Assembly (NCBI RefSeq): GCF_004005485.1
Contig: NZ_RZUL01000001.1
Coordinates: 620,001-684,000 of the forward strand
Length of the DNA: 64,000 nucleotides
Origin: Sphingobium algorifonticola
Lineage (GTDB): Bacteria > Pseudomonadota > Alphaproteobacteria > Sphingomonadales > Sphingomonadaceae
Direction: 5' to 3'
Notes under the pieces: model-generated
The model's input: only the letters and a program-made list of their open reading frames with translations
Database searches by the model: none
Told to the model about the DNA's origin: nothing
Shown: in pieces, positions 24,180 to 33,277 of the stretch
How positions within the stretch are numbered: position 1 is the first letter of the stretch
Layout: every line of letters begins with the position of its first letter
Made by a program: the position numbers and the translations under genes

Positions 24180-24256
24180 TCCTGCGGACGCAGGAACCCA
24201 GAGCGCCGAAATACAGCCTGCGCGTTGTGGACTCTGGGCTCCTGCTTTCGCAGGAG
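24180..24256. repeat. Paired hairpin repeat element
   Basis: The hairpin TTCCTGCGGACGCAGGAA is followed by CCCAGAG; about 30 bp later comes CTCTGGG and the hairpin CTCCTGCTTTCGCAGGAG. The whole is an inverted pair able to form a cruciform or long stem. The last AGGAG of the second hairpin is the closest Shine-Dalgarno candidate for the lipoprotein start at 24268. Confidence 0.75.
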
Positions 24257-24267
24257 AACAGACCGAC

Positions 24268-26232
24268 ATGAAGCGTCTTTCCGCATTTCTGGCCGGTGCG
24301 TCGCTGGTTCTCTCGTCGTGCGGCGGCGGGGGATCGTCGACGCCGACGCCAGCACCCACGCCCTCCCCCACGCCGACACCGACACCCGCCGGTCTCTATG
24401 CCGTGCCCGCGCCCGAGGCGCTGACCGTCGCCGATGTCGAGACAGTGGTCGCCCGCGCCGCTGCGGAAGCGCGCGCCCGCAACCTGCCCGCCGTCATCGC
24501 CGTGACCGACCGGGTGGGCAACGTGCTTGCCATCTTCGCCATGACCGGCGCGCGGACCACGGCCACCACCAGCGCGGCACCGGATGGCCAGAATATCGAC
24601 GCGCAGAACCTGACCGTGCCCGCCGCGGCCGGGGCCATCGCCAAGGCGATCACCGGCGCCTATCTTTCCAGCGGCGGCAACGCCTTTTCCACGCGCACGG
24701 CGAGCCAGATCGTCCAGCCGCATTTCCCGCCAGCGCCGACGACGGTCGGCCTGGAAAGCGGGCCGCTGTTCGGGGTGCAGTTCAGCCAGTTGCCCTGCTC
24801 GGACCTTGCCGCGCGTTATGCCTCCTCGGGCACCGGCGCGCTGATCGGGCCGAAGCGGTCGCCGCTGGGCCTGGCCGCCGACGCAGGTGGCTTCCCGCTC
24901 TACAAGAACGGCGTGGTCGTCGGCGGCATCGGGGTGATGGCCGATGGCGTCTATGGCTTCGATCCCAACATTCTCGACGATGACAATGACCCGGAAGAGT
25001 ATATCGCGCTCGCCGGAACGGTGGGGTTCGAAGCGCCCGAAAGCATCCGCGCCAACCGCATTTCGGTGGACGGCACGCTGCTGCGCTATGCAGACGCCAC
25101 CTATGCGGGTCTGATCGCGACCGGTTCGCCCAGCTTTGCCGCGACCAACCCCGCGCTCGGCAGCCTTGTCGCGGTGCGCGGCTATTATGGCGATCCGGCC
25201 CCGGCGATACTGGCGGGTACGCCTTATGGCAGCGAAGCCTCGGGCATCCGCGCGTCACGCAGCGCGGAGTTTTCGAATCGTGACGCCTTTGTGCTGACCG
25301 ACGGCGCGGGCAACAACCGCTTCCCGATCCGCGCCGCGACCGACGCCGCCGATGTCGCCCAGCCCCTCACCGCCGCCGAAGTAACGGCGATCCTGGAGGA
25401 AGCCTTTACCGTCATGAGCCGCGCCCGTGCGCAGATCCGGCAGCCGCTCGACAGCCGGGCGCAGGTGACCATCTCGGTCGTCGACACACGCGGGCAGGCG
25501 CTGGGTATCGTCCGCTCGCCCGACGCGCCAATCTTCGGCACGGACGTCTCGCTGCAAAAGGCCCGCACCGCCGCCTTCTTTTCGTTCGCACGCGCAGGCG
25601 ATGAACTGCTCGCCAATCCGAGCGCGGACGTGCGGGCATTTGTGGGCAAGGCCCGCGCGTTTTTCAACGATCAGAGCGCGCTGACCGGCAAGACCGCCTA
25701 TACCGACCGCGCCCATGGCCTGATTTCCCGCCCCTATTTCCCCGATGGCGAAGTCGGTCGGCCCAACGGCCCCTTTTCCCGCCCGATCGCGCAGTTCAAC
25801 CCCTTCTCCACCGGGCTGCAATCGGCACTGGTGCTGGGTGATCTCGCCGCGCATCTCGGCTTCGTCACCGGCGCGTCGCCCACCGATACGCCGCAACGCT
25901 GCACAGCCTTGCCCGCCCCCGCCGCGAACCAGAACCGCCTGCAGAACGGTATTCAGATTTTCCCCGGCTCCGTCCCCATCTATCGCGGCAATGTCCTGAT
26001 CGGCGGCATCGGCGTGTCGGGGGACGGGATCGATCAGGACGACATGATATCGTTCCTGGGTCTCAACAACGGCGGCAAGCGGACGAGCGGCGTCGGCAAC
26101 GCGCCCGCCGCCATTCGCGCCGATCAGGTCGTCGTGCAGCTTGGCAATGCCAGCGTGCGGCTGCGCTATGTCGGTTGTCCCTTCGCGCCCTTCCTCGATA
26201 CCAATGCGCAAGACGCCTGCGGGGGGCTGTAG
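24268..26232 (+). CDS. Lipoprotein with two HbpS/GlcG-like (haem-binding) domains
   Basis: A 654-residue protein with a lipoprotein signal (lipobox LVLSSC, Cys at about residue 18). A Pro-Thr linker follows (PTPAPTPSPTPTPTP), typical of outer-membrane-tethered lipoproteins. Two HbpS/GlcG-type domains follow, about residues 45-230 and 370-620. They share the family pattern of an initial helix (TVADVETVVARAAAEAR; TAAEVTAILEEAFTVMSRAR), a strand VIAVTDRVGNVLAIF / TISVVDTRGQALGIV, and a glycine-rich IGGIGV segment late in each. HbpS proteins bind or degrade haem or serve redox sensing. Four Cys are seen in the mature part. It lies 3 bp before the barrel gene, in the same operon as three multihaem components, so it may store, deliver or sense haem on the outer membrane. 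Confidence 0.8.
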   Translation: MKRLSAFLAGASLVLSSCGGGGSSTPTPAPTPSPTPTPTPAGLYAVPAPEALTVADVETVVARAAAEARARNLPAVIAVTDRVGNVLAIFAMTGARTTATTSAAPDGQNIDAQNLTVPAAAGAIAKAITGAYLSSGGNAFSTRTASQIVQPHFPPAPTTVGLESGPLFGVQFSQLPCSDLAARYASSGTGALIGPKRSPLGLAADAGGFPLYKNGVVVGGIGVMADGVYGFDPNILDDDNDPEEYIALAGTVGFEAPESIRANRISVDGTLLRYADATYAGLIATGSPSFAATNPALGSLVAVRGYYGDPAPAILAGTPYGSEASGIRASRSAEFSNRDAFVLTDGAGNNRFPIRAATDAADVAQPLTAAEVTAILEEAFTVMSRARAQIRQPLDSRAQVTISVVDTRGQALGIVRSPDAPIFGTDVSLQKARTAAFFSFARAGDELLANPSADVRAFVGKARAFFNDQSALTGKTAYTDRAHGLISRPYFPDGEVGRPNGPFSRPIAQFNPFSTGLQSALVLGDLAAHLGFVTGASPTDTPQRCTALPAPAANQNRLQNGIQIFPGSVPIYRGNVLIGGIGVSGDGIDQDDMISFLGLNNGGKRTSGVGNAPAAIRADQVVVQLGNASVRLRYVGCPFAPFLDTNAQDACGGL

Positions 26233-26235
26233 GCG

Positions 26236-28092
26236 ATGGCGCTCCTGTCTCTTCTGCCGCTGGTCGCGGCGATAAGCGGAGCGGACGCACAGCCGCCCGT
26301 ACCGCCGCCGCCGGACAACTGGCAGGACGTCATCGCCGCGCCCGAGCATCAGTCGGAGGCCGATGCCGACGAACAGTTGATCGACGGCCGCCGCCGCCCC
26401 GGTTTCGAGCGGGAATTGCCGGACAGGGTAACGCAGGACAACCCCGGCGCGGTGCGGGCACCGCCGCCCGAAGCCTTTCCGGTCGATCAGGTGCCGGTCC
26501 CCGACCGGTGGCGGCTGATCGAGAGCCTGGGCGTCGTCAAGGAACGCTGGTTCGACCCCTATAATCAGAATACGCTGAAAGGGGACCGGCCGATCAATCG
26601 GGACAAGGTCAAATGGCTGCCGATCCATCATGACGACTGGTTCTTCGTTGCCAGCGCCGTCAGCGATACGGTGCTGGAACCGCGCACCTTCCCGATCCCC
26701 GTGGGTGTGCAGACAACCGAGCGGCCCGGCAGTCTCGACGTGTTCGGCAAGGATGCGAGCTTCGTGTTTTCGCAGACCGTCATCCTGGGTGCGTCGCTGG
26801 TGAAGGGATCGACGGCATTCAAACCGCCGGAGATCGAATATCGCGTCGCGCTTGCGTTCAACGTCAATCATGTCGATGTGCCTGAACGGCGCGTGCTGTT
26901 CGTGGAACCCTCGAAGCGCAGCCGCCGCACCGATCATTTCCTGGGTGTACAGGAGCTGTTCGTCGACTATCACCTCGCCAACACGTCCGACCGCTATGAT
27001 TTCCGCTCGCTGCGTGTCGGCATTCAGCCGATGCAGTCGGATTTCCGCGGCTTCCTGTTCAACGATCAGCAGCTTGGCATCCGCCTGTTCGGCAATCGCG
27101 ACAACAACCGGTTCCAGTTCAACCTCGCGGCTTTCTGGCGGCTGGAAAAGGATACCAACAGCGGCCTCAACAGCGTGGTGCAGCGGCCGCGCGACGATTT
27201 CATCTTTCTCGCCAACGTCTATCGGCAGGATTTCCTGATCCCCGGCCTCACCAGCCAGATCACGGCAGTGTACAACATGAACCGCGAAAAGGGCGATGTG
27301 GAGATCGACGACAACGGCTTTCCGGTGCGCCCGGCGCTGCTCGGCGACTTGCGGGGCCGCGCCTATGATGTCGTCTACCTCGGCTACAATGCCGATGGCC
27401 GAATCGGGCGGCTCAACCTTACGGCGTCGGTCTACGGCGCGCTGGGGGAAGACCGGAACAGCTTCTTTACCTCACGCAAGGCCGAAATCCGCGCCTTCTT
27501 CGCGGCGGGGGAACTGAGCTACGATATCGACTGGATGCGCTTTCGCCTCTCGGGCCTCTATGCCAGCGGCGACAAGGATCCCTATGACGATACCGAAACC
27601 GGCTTCGACGCGATCTTCGAGAATCCGGTCTTCGCCGGGGCCGACACGAGCTACTGGATCCGCCAGACGATTCCGTTCGCAGGCGGCGGGCGCGTCATTG
27701 CGATCAACGGACGCAACGGTATCCTCAATTCGCTGCGATCCTCGAAGGAACAGGGCCAGTCCAATTTCAACAACCCCGGCACGATGCTGGTCGGCGCAGG
27801 CGCCGATTTCGACCTGACGCCTACCACGCGCCTGTCGGCGAACGCCAATCATCTGTGGTTCCAGAACACCGCCACCTTGCAGGCGCTGCGGGTCGAGGGC
27901 AGCATTCCCAAATCGATCGGTTGGGACCTGTCCGCCGCCGCGATCTGGCGGCCCAAGGCGACACAGAATATCGTGTTCCGCCTGTCCGCCGCGACCCTTC
28001 TGCCCGGCAAGGGGTTTCGTGATCTTTTCGACAACAGCCAGCGCCACCGGAACTATTATTCGGTGCTCGCCAATGTGATTTTGAGCTACTGA
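26236..28092 (+). CDS. Outer-membrane beta-barrel protein of the multihaem operon
   Basis: A 618-residue protein with a signal peptide (ALLSLLPLVAAISGADAQ), a Pro/Asp-rich N-terminal region (about 20-110), then alternating amphipathic strands with aromatic girdles ending NYYSVLANVILSY, a typical C-terminal barrel signal. It has no CXXCH or CXXC and is not recognisably MtrB/PioB. Placement between the lipoprotein and decahaem genes (1-bp TGATG overlap with the latter) suggests a pore or sheath for an outer-membrane electron-transfer complex. It could equally be a general porin of a family I do not recognise. The start ATG is preceded by a run of G about 10 nt upstream. Confidence 0.75.
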   Translation: MALLSLLPLVAAISGADAQPPVPPPPDNWQDVIAAPEHQSEADADEQLIDGRRRPGFERELPDRVTQDNPGAVRAPPPEAFPVDQVPVPDRWRLIESLGVVKERWFDPYNQNTLKGDRPINRDKVKWLPIHHDDWFFVASAVSDTVLEPRTFPIPVGVQTTERPGSLDVFGKDASFVFSQTVILGASLVKGSTAFKPPEIEYRVALAFNVNHVDVPERRVLFVEPSKRSRRTDHFLGVQELFVDYHLANTSDRYDFRSLRVGIQPMQSDFRGFLFNDQQLGIRLFGNRDNNRFQFNLAAFWRLEKDTNSGLNSVVQRPRDDFIFLANVYRQDFLIPGLTSQITAVYNMNREKGDVEIDDNGFPVRPALLGDLRGRAYDVVYLGYNADGRIGRLNLTASVYGALGEDRNSFFTSRKAEIRAFFAAGELSYDIDWMRFRLSGLYASGDKDPYDDTETGFDAIFENPVFAGADTSYWIRQTIPFAGGGRVIAINGRNGILNSLRSSKEQGQSNFNNPGTMLVGAGADFDLTPTTRLSANANHLWFQNTATLQALRVEGSIPKSIGWDLSAAAIWRPKATQNIVFRLSAATLLPGKGFRDLFDNSQRHRNYYSVLANVILSY

Positions 28093-31000
28093 TGCGCGAC
28101 TTGCTCCCTTCTCTCCTGCGGCTGCGGGGTTGGCTCGCGCTCCTGCTCGCCGCCCTGCTCGTGCCCGTCGCCATCGTGCAGGCGAGCGACGAGGAAAAGC
28201 CGGTCAAGCGCGTCTATGCGATCGCCCCGCCCGCGCCGATGAGCCAGACGGCGGCGCAGGTCGCGGCCAAATCCGACGGCTGCTATAGCTGCCATGTCCA
28301 GACCGACGAACCCTCGATGCATGCCACCCCCGCCGTCATGCTGGGCTGCACCGATTGTCACGGCGGCAATGCATCGGTGCGCGGCGACCCGGCGCTGGGC
28401 TTCGACCATCCCGATTATGCCGCCGCGCGGGACAAGGCGCATGTCCTGCCGACCTATCCCGAAAGCTGGCATTATCCCTCCTCCGCCAATCCCAAGCGCA
28501 CCTATGCGCTGCTCAATCGCGAAGCGCCCGAGTTTGTGCGCTTCGTCAATCCGTCCGACTATCGCGTGGCGCGCGAAGCCTGCGGATCGTGCCACTTGGC
28601 GACGATCGAGGCGGCGGAGCGGTCGATCATGGCGTCGGGCGCGATGCTGTGGGGGGGCGCGGCGTACAACAACGGGATCGTGCCGTTCAAGAATTACATC
28701 TTCGGCGAGGCTTACACCCGCGAAGGCGAACCGGCGAAGATCGTCACGCCCGGCAATCCGCCCGGCACATTGACCGAAGCGGAAAAGGCGCGCGGCGCGC
28801 TGGCCGAGCTCTATCCGTTGCCGACCTGGCATGTCATTCCGCCCGGTGACGTGTTCCGCGTGTTCGAGCGGGGCGGGCGCAACATCCAGACGCAGTTCGC
28901 CGAAATCGGCCTGCCCAACCCCACCGGATCGATCCAGCGGCTGGAGGAACCAGGCCGTCCCGACCTCAAGCAGTCGAGCCGTGGCCCCGGCACCGGCCTG
29001 CGCGTCGCCATCCCCGTGCTCAACATTCACAAGACCCGCCTGAACGATCCCTTCATGTGGTTCATGGGCACCAACGACCAGCCGGGCGACTATCGCCATT
29101 CGGGCTGTTCGGGCTGCCATGTCGTCTATGCCAACGACCGCGAACCGCGCCACAGCCTGATCTACGCCCAATATGGCCGCGACGGGCAAAGCGCGACGAT
29201 CGACCCGACGATCGCCGCCAAGGTGCAGCATGCCGAAACCGGGCATGGCGGTCTGAAAGGCAAGCACGGCGAAGCAGTCGAGCCGGGACATGATGCCGCA
29301 ACGCCCGAACATCCTGTCGCCGCCGCCAAGGAAAGCGGCCACCCGATCAAACATGCCTTCACGCGGGCCATTCCGACGGCGCAGTGCATGAATTGCCACA
29401 TGCATCAGCCCAATATCTTCCTGAACAGCTATCTGGGCTACACCATGTGGGACTATGAGTCCGACGCACCCCTGATGTGGCCCAAGAAGCAGAAATATCC
29501 GACCGCGGCGGAAGTCCACGCCACGCTCGACCGCAACCCCGAAGGTGCCGCGCCCAAGGGCAACTGGTCCGACATCGATTTCCTGCGCAACGTCTATGAC
29601 CTGAACGAGAAGGCGAAGGACACGCAGTTCGCCGATTATCATGGCCATGGCTGGAACTTCCGGGGCATCTTCAAGCGGGATCGCGAAGGCAATCTCCTCG
29701 ACAAGGACGGCAAGATCGTCGCCAACGACGATCCCGAAAAGTGGCGCAAGAAGGGTGAGGGCAAGTTCGTGCAGCCGGGCACCAACCCCGGCAAGACCGT
29801 GCACATGATGGACATCCACGCTGAAAAGGGCCTGCAATGCGCCGATTGCCATTTCGGCCAGGACAGCCACGGCAACGGCTTCATCTATGGCGAAGTCGCC
29901 AATGCCATCGAAATCGGGTGCAAGGATTGCCATGGCACGGCGGATGCCTATCCGACGCTGCTGACATCTGGCCCCGCCGCGCCGCCCAAGGGCACCAACC
30001 TGGCGCTGCTGCGCAACCCGGATGGCAAGCGGCGGTTCGAATTGTTCTACGACGCCAGCGGCAGGCGGACGCTGATCCAGCGGTCGATCGTCGATCCCAA
30101 GCTCGAATGGGAAGTCAGCCTCGTCAAGGATTCGGTCGACGCCACCAGCCCGCATTTCAATGGCCGGGCGGCGCGCGCCAAGCTGATGAGCAAAGCGGGC
30201 TATGAAGGCGGCGACTATGCCTTCGGTCCGGGTGTCGCCCAAGGGGATCGGGCGCATGGCGACGACAAGATGGCCTGCTTCACCTGTCATTTGAGCTGGA
30301 CGACGAGCTGCGGCGGCTGTCACCTGCCGATCGAAGCCAACTGGAAAACCAAGGTCCAGCATTTCGAAGGCGAGGAAACGCGCAACTTCGCGACCTACAA
30401 CCCGCAGGTCGCGCGCGACGAGATGTTCCAGCTTGGCCGCCACATGACGACGAAGGGCAACCAGATCACGCCGGTCCGCTCGACCAGCGCGCTGGTGCTG
30501 TCCTCCACCAATTTGAACCGCGAGCGCATCTACATCCAGCAGCCGCCGATTTCCGGCATCGGCTTTTCCAGCCAGGCGTTCGCGCCGCATTTTCCGCATA
30601 CGGTCCGCACGACTGAAACCAAGACCTGCTCGGATTGCCACCTGTCCGACAAGGACGACAACAACGCGATCATGGCGCAGTTGATGCTGCTTGGCACCAA
30701 TTTCGTGAACTTTGTCGGCCTGAACGCCTGGACCGGCCTTGAAGGCGGGTTCGAGGCGATCCGCATCACCGAATGGGACGAGCCTCAAGCCGTGATCGGC
30801 AGCTATCTCCAGAAATATGCCTATCCCGACTATTGGCGCATGCATGTCGAGGACAACAAGCGCGAGCTGAAAAACTGGACGCGCGGCAAGTTCTTCGACG
30901 GCAAGGCATCGGGCGAAACACAGGCGATCGAGGAGTTCGCCAATGTCGTGCAGGGCACGGCCGACCGGGTCGGCTGCCTGCAACTGCGCGGCGAATATAT

Positions 31001-32138
31001 GTTCGTGGCGGAGGGTAAGGGCGGCTTCCACGTCTATGATGTCGCCTCGATCGGCAACAAGGGCTTTTCCGAGCGGATCATCAGCGCGCCCTTCTCGAAA
31101 CTGGGGCACAACACGCGGGTGAAGACCACCAACGCCACCTGCATGGCGCTGCCCACCAATCAGCCGATCGCGCCGACGCGCAGCACGCCCGAACTGCGCA
31201 AGATCAATCAGGAACAGCCGTTCCTGCCGATCTATTCCTATGCGGCGGTAACCGACAGCGTAGAGGGCCTCATCATGGTCAATGTCGAGACGATGGCCGA
31301 CGGCGAGTTCCGCAACAATTTCCTCAAGCGCGCCGTCACCTGGAACCCCGACAATGTGCTGAAAGGCGCGCGACACATCCATCTGGCAGGGGAAATCGCC
31401 TATATCGCGGCGGATGCGGGGCTGGTCGTGGTCGATCTGGCCGATCCGCTGAAACCCCGGCTGGCCGCCGTGCGGCCGCTGCGGGATGCGCGGGCGAGCG
31501 CCATCCAGTTCCGTTATCTGTGGGTCACGGATGCGGACGGCCTGAAACTGTTCGATGTCACCGATTTGCGCAATCCGGTCGCGGTGCCGACCGCCACTGT
31601 GCCGCTGGCCGATGCGCGCCGCATCTACCTGGCGCGCACCTATGCCTATGTCGCGGCGAAGGCGGAGGGGCTGGTGATCGTCAACATCACCAATCCGCTG
31701 CGCCCGACGATCTATGCGAAGGAGACGTTCGGCGGGGCGATGACCGATGTCGAGGATGTCATCGTCGGCACCACCAATGCATCGCTTTTCGCCTATGTCG
31801 CGGACGGCCGCAACGGTCTCAAGGTCATTCAATTGACCAGCCCCGAAAGCCAGCCCAATTTCTACGGTTTCTCGCCTGCGCCTAAGCCCGAACTGATCGC
31901 CTGGGCGCGCACCCCCTCGCCTGCGCTGGCGCTATCCAAGGGGCTGGACCGCGATCGTGCGGTGGACGAAACCGGCGGGCAGATGGCGGTGTTCGGCCGC
32001 CTCGGCTCCCGGCCCTTCACGCGATCGGAAATGGAACGGCTGTTCCTCTCGCCCAGAGGGATACCCTATAAGGTGAGCGATACCGTCGACATGCGCGCCT
32101 GGCGCCCGCCGCTCAAAAGCCCCGCCGCGGCACACTGA
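28092..32138 (+). CDS. Decahaem c-type cytochrome fused to LVIVD repeats (1348 aa)
   Basis: A signal peptide (LALLLAALLVPVAIVQA) opens the protein. Ten CXXCH motifs follow between residues about 64 and 850: CYSCH, CTDCH, CGSCH, CSGCH, CMNCH, CADCH, CKDCH, CFTCH, CGGCH and CSDCH. A His-rich insert lies between the fourth and fifth. The last third (about 960-1260) has at least four LVIVD-type beta-propeller repeats, such as GLVVVDLADPLKPR and GLVIVNITNPLRPT. LVIVD repeats are known on surface proteins. It should be periplasmic or at the outer membrane as the large electron relay or terminal reductase of the locus. Two further Cys (GCLQLRG and ATCMALP) may pair. The start overlaps the barrel stop by 1 bp. 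The terminal electron acceptor is unknown. Confidence 0.92.
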   Translation: MRDLLPSLLRLRGWLALLLAALLVPVAIVQASDEEKPVKRVYAIAPPAPMSQTAAQVAAKSDGCYSCHVQTDEPSMHATPAVMLGCTDCHGGNASVRGDPALGFDHPDYAAARDKAHVLPTYPESWHYPSSANPKRTYALLNREAPEFVRFVNPSDYRVAREACGSCHLATIEAAERSIMASGAMLWGGAAYNNGIVPFKNYIFGEAYTREGEPAKIVTPGNPPGTLTEAEKARGALAELYPLPTWHVIPPGDVFRVFERGGRNIQTQFAEIGLPNPTGSIQRLEEPGRPDLKQSSRGPGTGLRVAIPVLNIHKTRLNDPFMWFMGTNDQPGDYRHSGCSGCHVVYANDREPRHSLIYAQYGRDGQSATIDPTIAAKVQHAETGHGGLKGKHGEAVEPGHDAATPEHPVAAAKESGHPIKHAFTRAIPTAQCMNCHMHQPNIFLNSYLGYTMWDYESDAPLMWPKKQKYPTAAEVHATLDRNPEGAAPKGNWSDIDFLRNVYDLNEKAKDTQFADYHGHGWNFRGIFKRDREGNLLDKDGKIVANDDPEKWRKKGEGKFVQPGTNPGKTVHMMDIHAEKGLQCADCHFGQDSHGNGFIYGEVANAIEIGCKDCHGTADAYPTLLTSGPAAPPKGTNLALLRNPDGKRRFELFYDASGRRTLIQRSIVDPKLEWEVSLVKDSVDATSPHFNGRAARAKLMSKAGYEGGDYAFGPGVAQGDRAHGDDKMACFTCHLSWTTSCGGCHLPIEANWKTKVQHFEGEETRNFATYNPQVARDEMFQLGRHMTTKGNQITPVRSTSALVLSSTNLNRERIYIQQPPISGIGFSSQAFAPHFPHTVRTTETKTCSDCHLSDKDDNNAIMAQLMLLGTNFVNFVGLNAWTGLEGGFEAIRITEWDEPQAVIGSYLQKYAYPDYWRMHVEDNKRELKNWTRGKFFDGKASGETQAIEEFANVVQGTADRVGCLQLRGEYMFVAEGKGGFHVYDVASIGNKGFSERIISAPFSKLGHNTRVKTTNATCMALPTNQPIAPTRSTPELRKINQEQPFLPIYSYAAVTDSVEGLIMVNVETMADGEFRNNFLKRAVTWNPDNVLKGARHIHLAGEIAYIAADAGLVVVDLADPLKPRLAAVRPLRDARASAIQFRYLWVTDADGLKLFDVTDLRNPVAVPTATVPLADARRIYLARTYAYVAAKAEGLVIVNITNPLRPTIYAKETFGGAMTDVEDVIVGTTNASLFAYVADGRNGLKVIQLTSPESQPNFYGFSPAPKPELIAWARTPSPALALSKGLDRDRAVDETGGQMAVFGRLGSRPFTRSEMERLFLSPRGIPYKVSDTVDMRAWRPPLKSPAAAH

Positions 32139-32185
32139 TCGCCGGTCGGAACACGGCTCGTCGCATTATGCCGCTTAGTCGCCGT

Positions 32186-32214
32186 GACCGATGCAGCCTA
32201 ATGCGCGATCGGTC
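32186..32214. terminator. Candidate stem-loop between converging arms
   Basis: GACCGAT and ATCGGTC pair, with inner GCA/TGC pairing and a small bulge, 48 bp after the decahaem stop codon. No T run follows on the plus strand. It could end transcription from the plus arm. Confidence 0.3.
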
Positions 32215-32225
32215 GTTAACCCGCC

Positions 32226-32366
32226 ATGTCATTCCCCAGCCCGCTGCGCGACCGCCAGACAATCGACGAACGTATCATGATCCGCCGTCAGGCACGCGAC
32301 ATCCGCAGGCAGCGGGCGGAAGCATGGGCGCAGCTTGCCGCCCATTTCCGGTCGCACCAGTCATAA
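32226..32366 (+). CDS. Possible 46-residue basic small protein
   Basis: ATG 32226 to TAA 32364-32366 encodes a short Arg-rich helical peptide (RIMIRRQARDIRRQRAEAWA in its middle). Third-position GC is high like neighbouring genes. No clear Shine-Dalgarno precedes it and no family is recognised. It may be real or a chance frame in the 268-bp gap between converging operons. Confidence 0.35.
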   Translation: MSFPSPLRDRQTIDERIMIRRQARDIRRQRAEAWAQLAAHFRSHQS

Positions 32367-32406
32367 CGGAGTCTTCTCGCTCCTATCCCACAGCGCCGTC
32401 GCAAAA

Positions 32407-33255
32407 CTAGACCGGCCGTTCGCCGATCAGCGCCCGCACCAGCGGCTGCATGCCGCTATCGAACTTCGCCAGCATCACATGCTCGTCCGCTGTCTCGAAA
32501 TGGCTGACAAGCCCATGTTCACCCCACCGGTGAATCGCAAAGGCCGGGGGATCGGCGATAATCATCGGGCGGTTGTCCGGCGCTTCGGGGTCGATCGGCG
32601 ACAGGTCGAGCGACACCTGCGGCGCCGTCGACGGGCAGATGGCGATGGTCGTCCCCTTCCACGGTGCCACGATCGCGCGATGAAGATGGCCGCAGATCAG
32701 CGCCTCGACCTGGGCATGGCCCGCGATGGCAGCGGCGAACCGCTGCACCCACGGTTCTTCGGGATGCGTGTTCATCCATGCGATACCCACTTCGACCGGC
32801 GGATGATGCATGACGATGATCGTCGGCGTCGCCGGTGCCTCTTCGAGCCGGGCGCGCAGCCAGGCCGCACGGATGTCGCAGAACGCGCCGCCATGGCGAT
32901 CGGGTTCCAGCGTGTCGATGACGATCAGGCGCAGGCCGTCCAGTGGCACGACATATTGCACGAACCCGTCGACGACCGGGATATGCGGGAAAATGGCAGA
33001 GAAGCTCGCACGATCATCATGATTGCCCATGCAGGGATAGACGGGAAAGGGGCATTGGCTGAACGCATTGGCAAGGCGGCGGTAGCTGTCGACGTCACCG
33101 CGATCGACCAGATCGCCGGTGGCGAGCAGAATATCGGGGCGATTGGGCCCGCCGATCAGACATCCCAGCGCCTGATCGAGGCGCTTGCGGTTGAACTCGG
33201 CCGGATTGTCCGGCTCGAACCCCAGATGAATGTCCGTGATCTGTGCGATCAGCAT
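32407..33255 (-). CDS. CpdA-like class III cyclic nucleotide phosphodiesterase (metallophosphoesterase)
   Basis: A 282-residue calcineurin-like phosphoesterase with the full metal-site set: D8 and H10 (ITDIHLGF), D48 (TGDLVDRG), N78-H79 (MGNHDDR), the HHPP motif and GHLH near residue 190. The opening MLIAQITDIHLG and overall length match CpdA/Rv0805-type cAMP phosphodiesterases, though other small phosphoesterases share the fold. ATG 33255 has GGGGAG about 8 nt upstream; longer in-frame starts would lie inside the cytochrome gene. It is last in the minus arm, 22 bp after the FHA-decahaem gene. Its presence beside a double cNMP-binding redox protein supports a cyclic-nucleotide role. Confidence 0.85.
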   Translation of the reverse strand: MLIAQITDIHLGFEPDNPAEFNRKRLDQALGCLIGGPNRPDILLATGDLVDRGDVDSYRRLANAFSQCPFPVYPCMGNHDDRASFSAIFPHIPVVDGFVQYVVPLDGLRLIVIDTLEPDRHGGAFCDIRAAWLRARLEEAPATPTIIVMHHPPVEVGIAWMNTHPEEPWVQRFAAAIAGHAQVEALICGHLHRAIVAPWKGTTIAICPSTAPQVSLDLSPIDPEAPDNRPMIIADPPAFAIHRWGEHGLVSHFETADEHVMLAKFDSGMQPLVRALIGERPV

Positions 33256-33277
33256 CGGACGCGCTCCCCTCTCGTCC

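Noticed and set aside
28086..31832. 1248-residue open minus-strand frame opposite the decahaem gene
   Set aside because: The sense strand carries ten CXXCH motifs and a signal peptide. The antisense product has no domain and reflects GC bias only.
26236..32138. Direct assignment as an MtrCAB or PioAB conduit
   Set aside because: The barrel lacks the MtrB N-terminal CXXC, and the decahaem protein carries LVIVD repeats rather than the MtrA or MtrC layout. Only a functional analogy can be argued.
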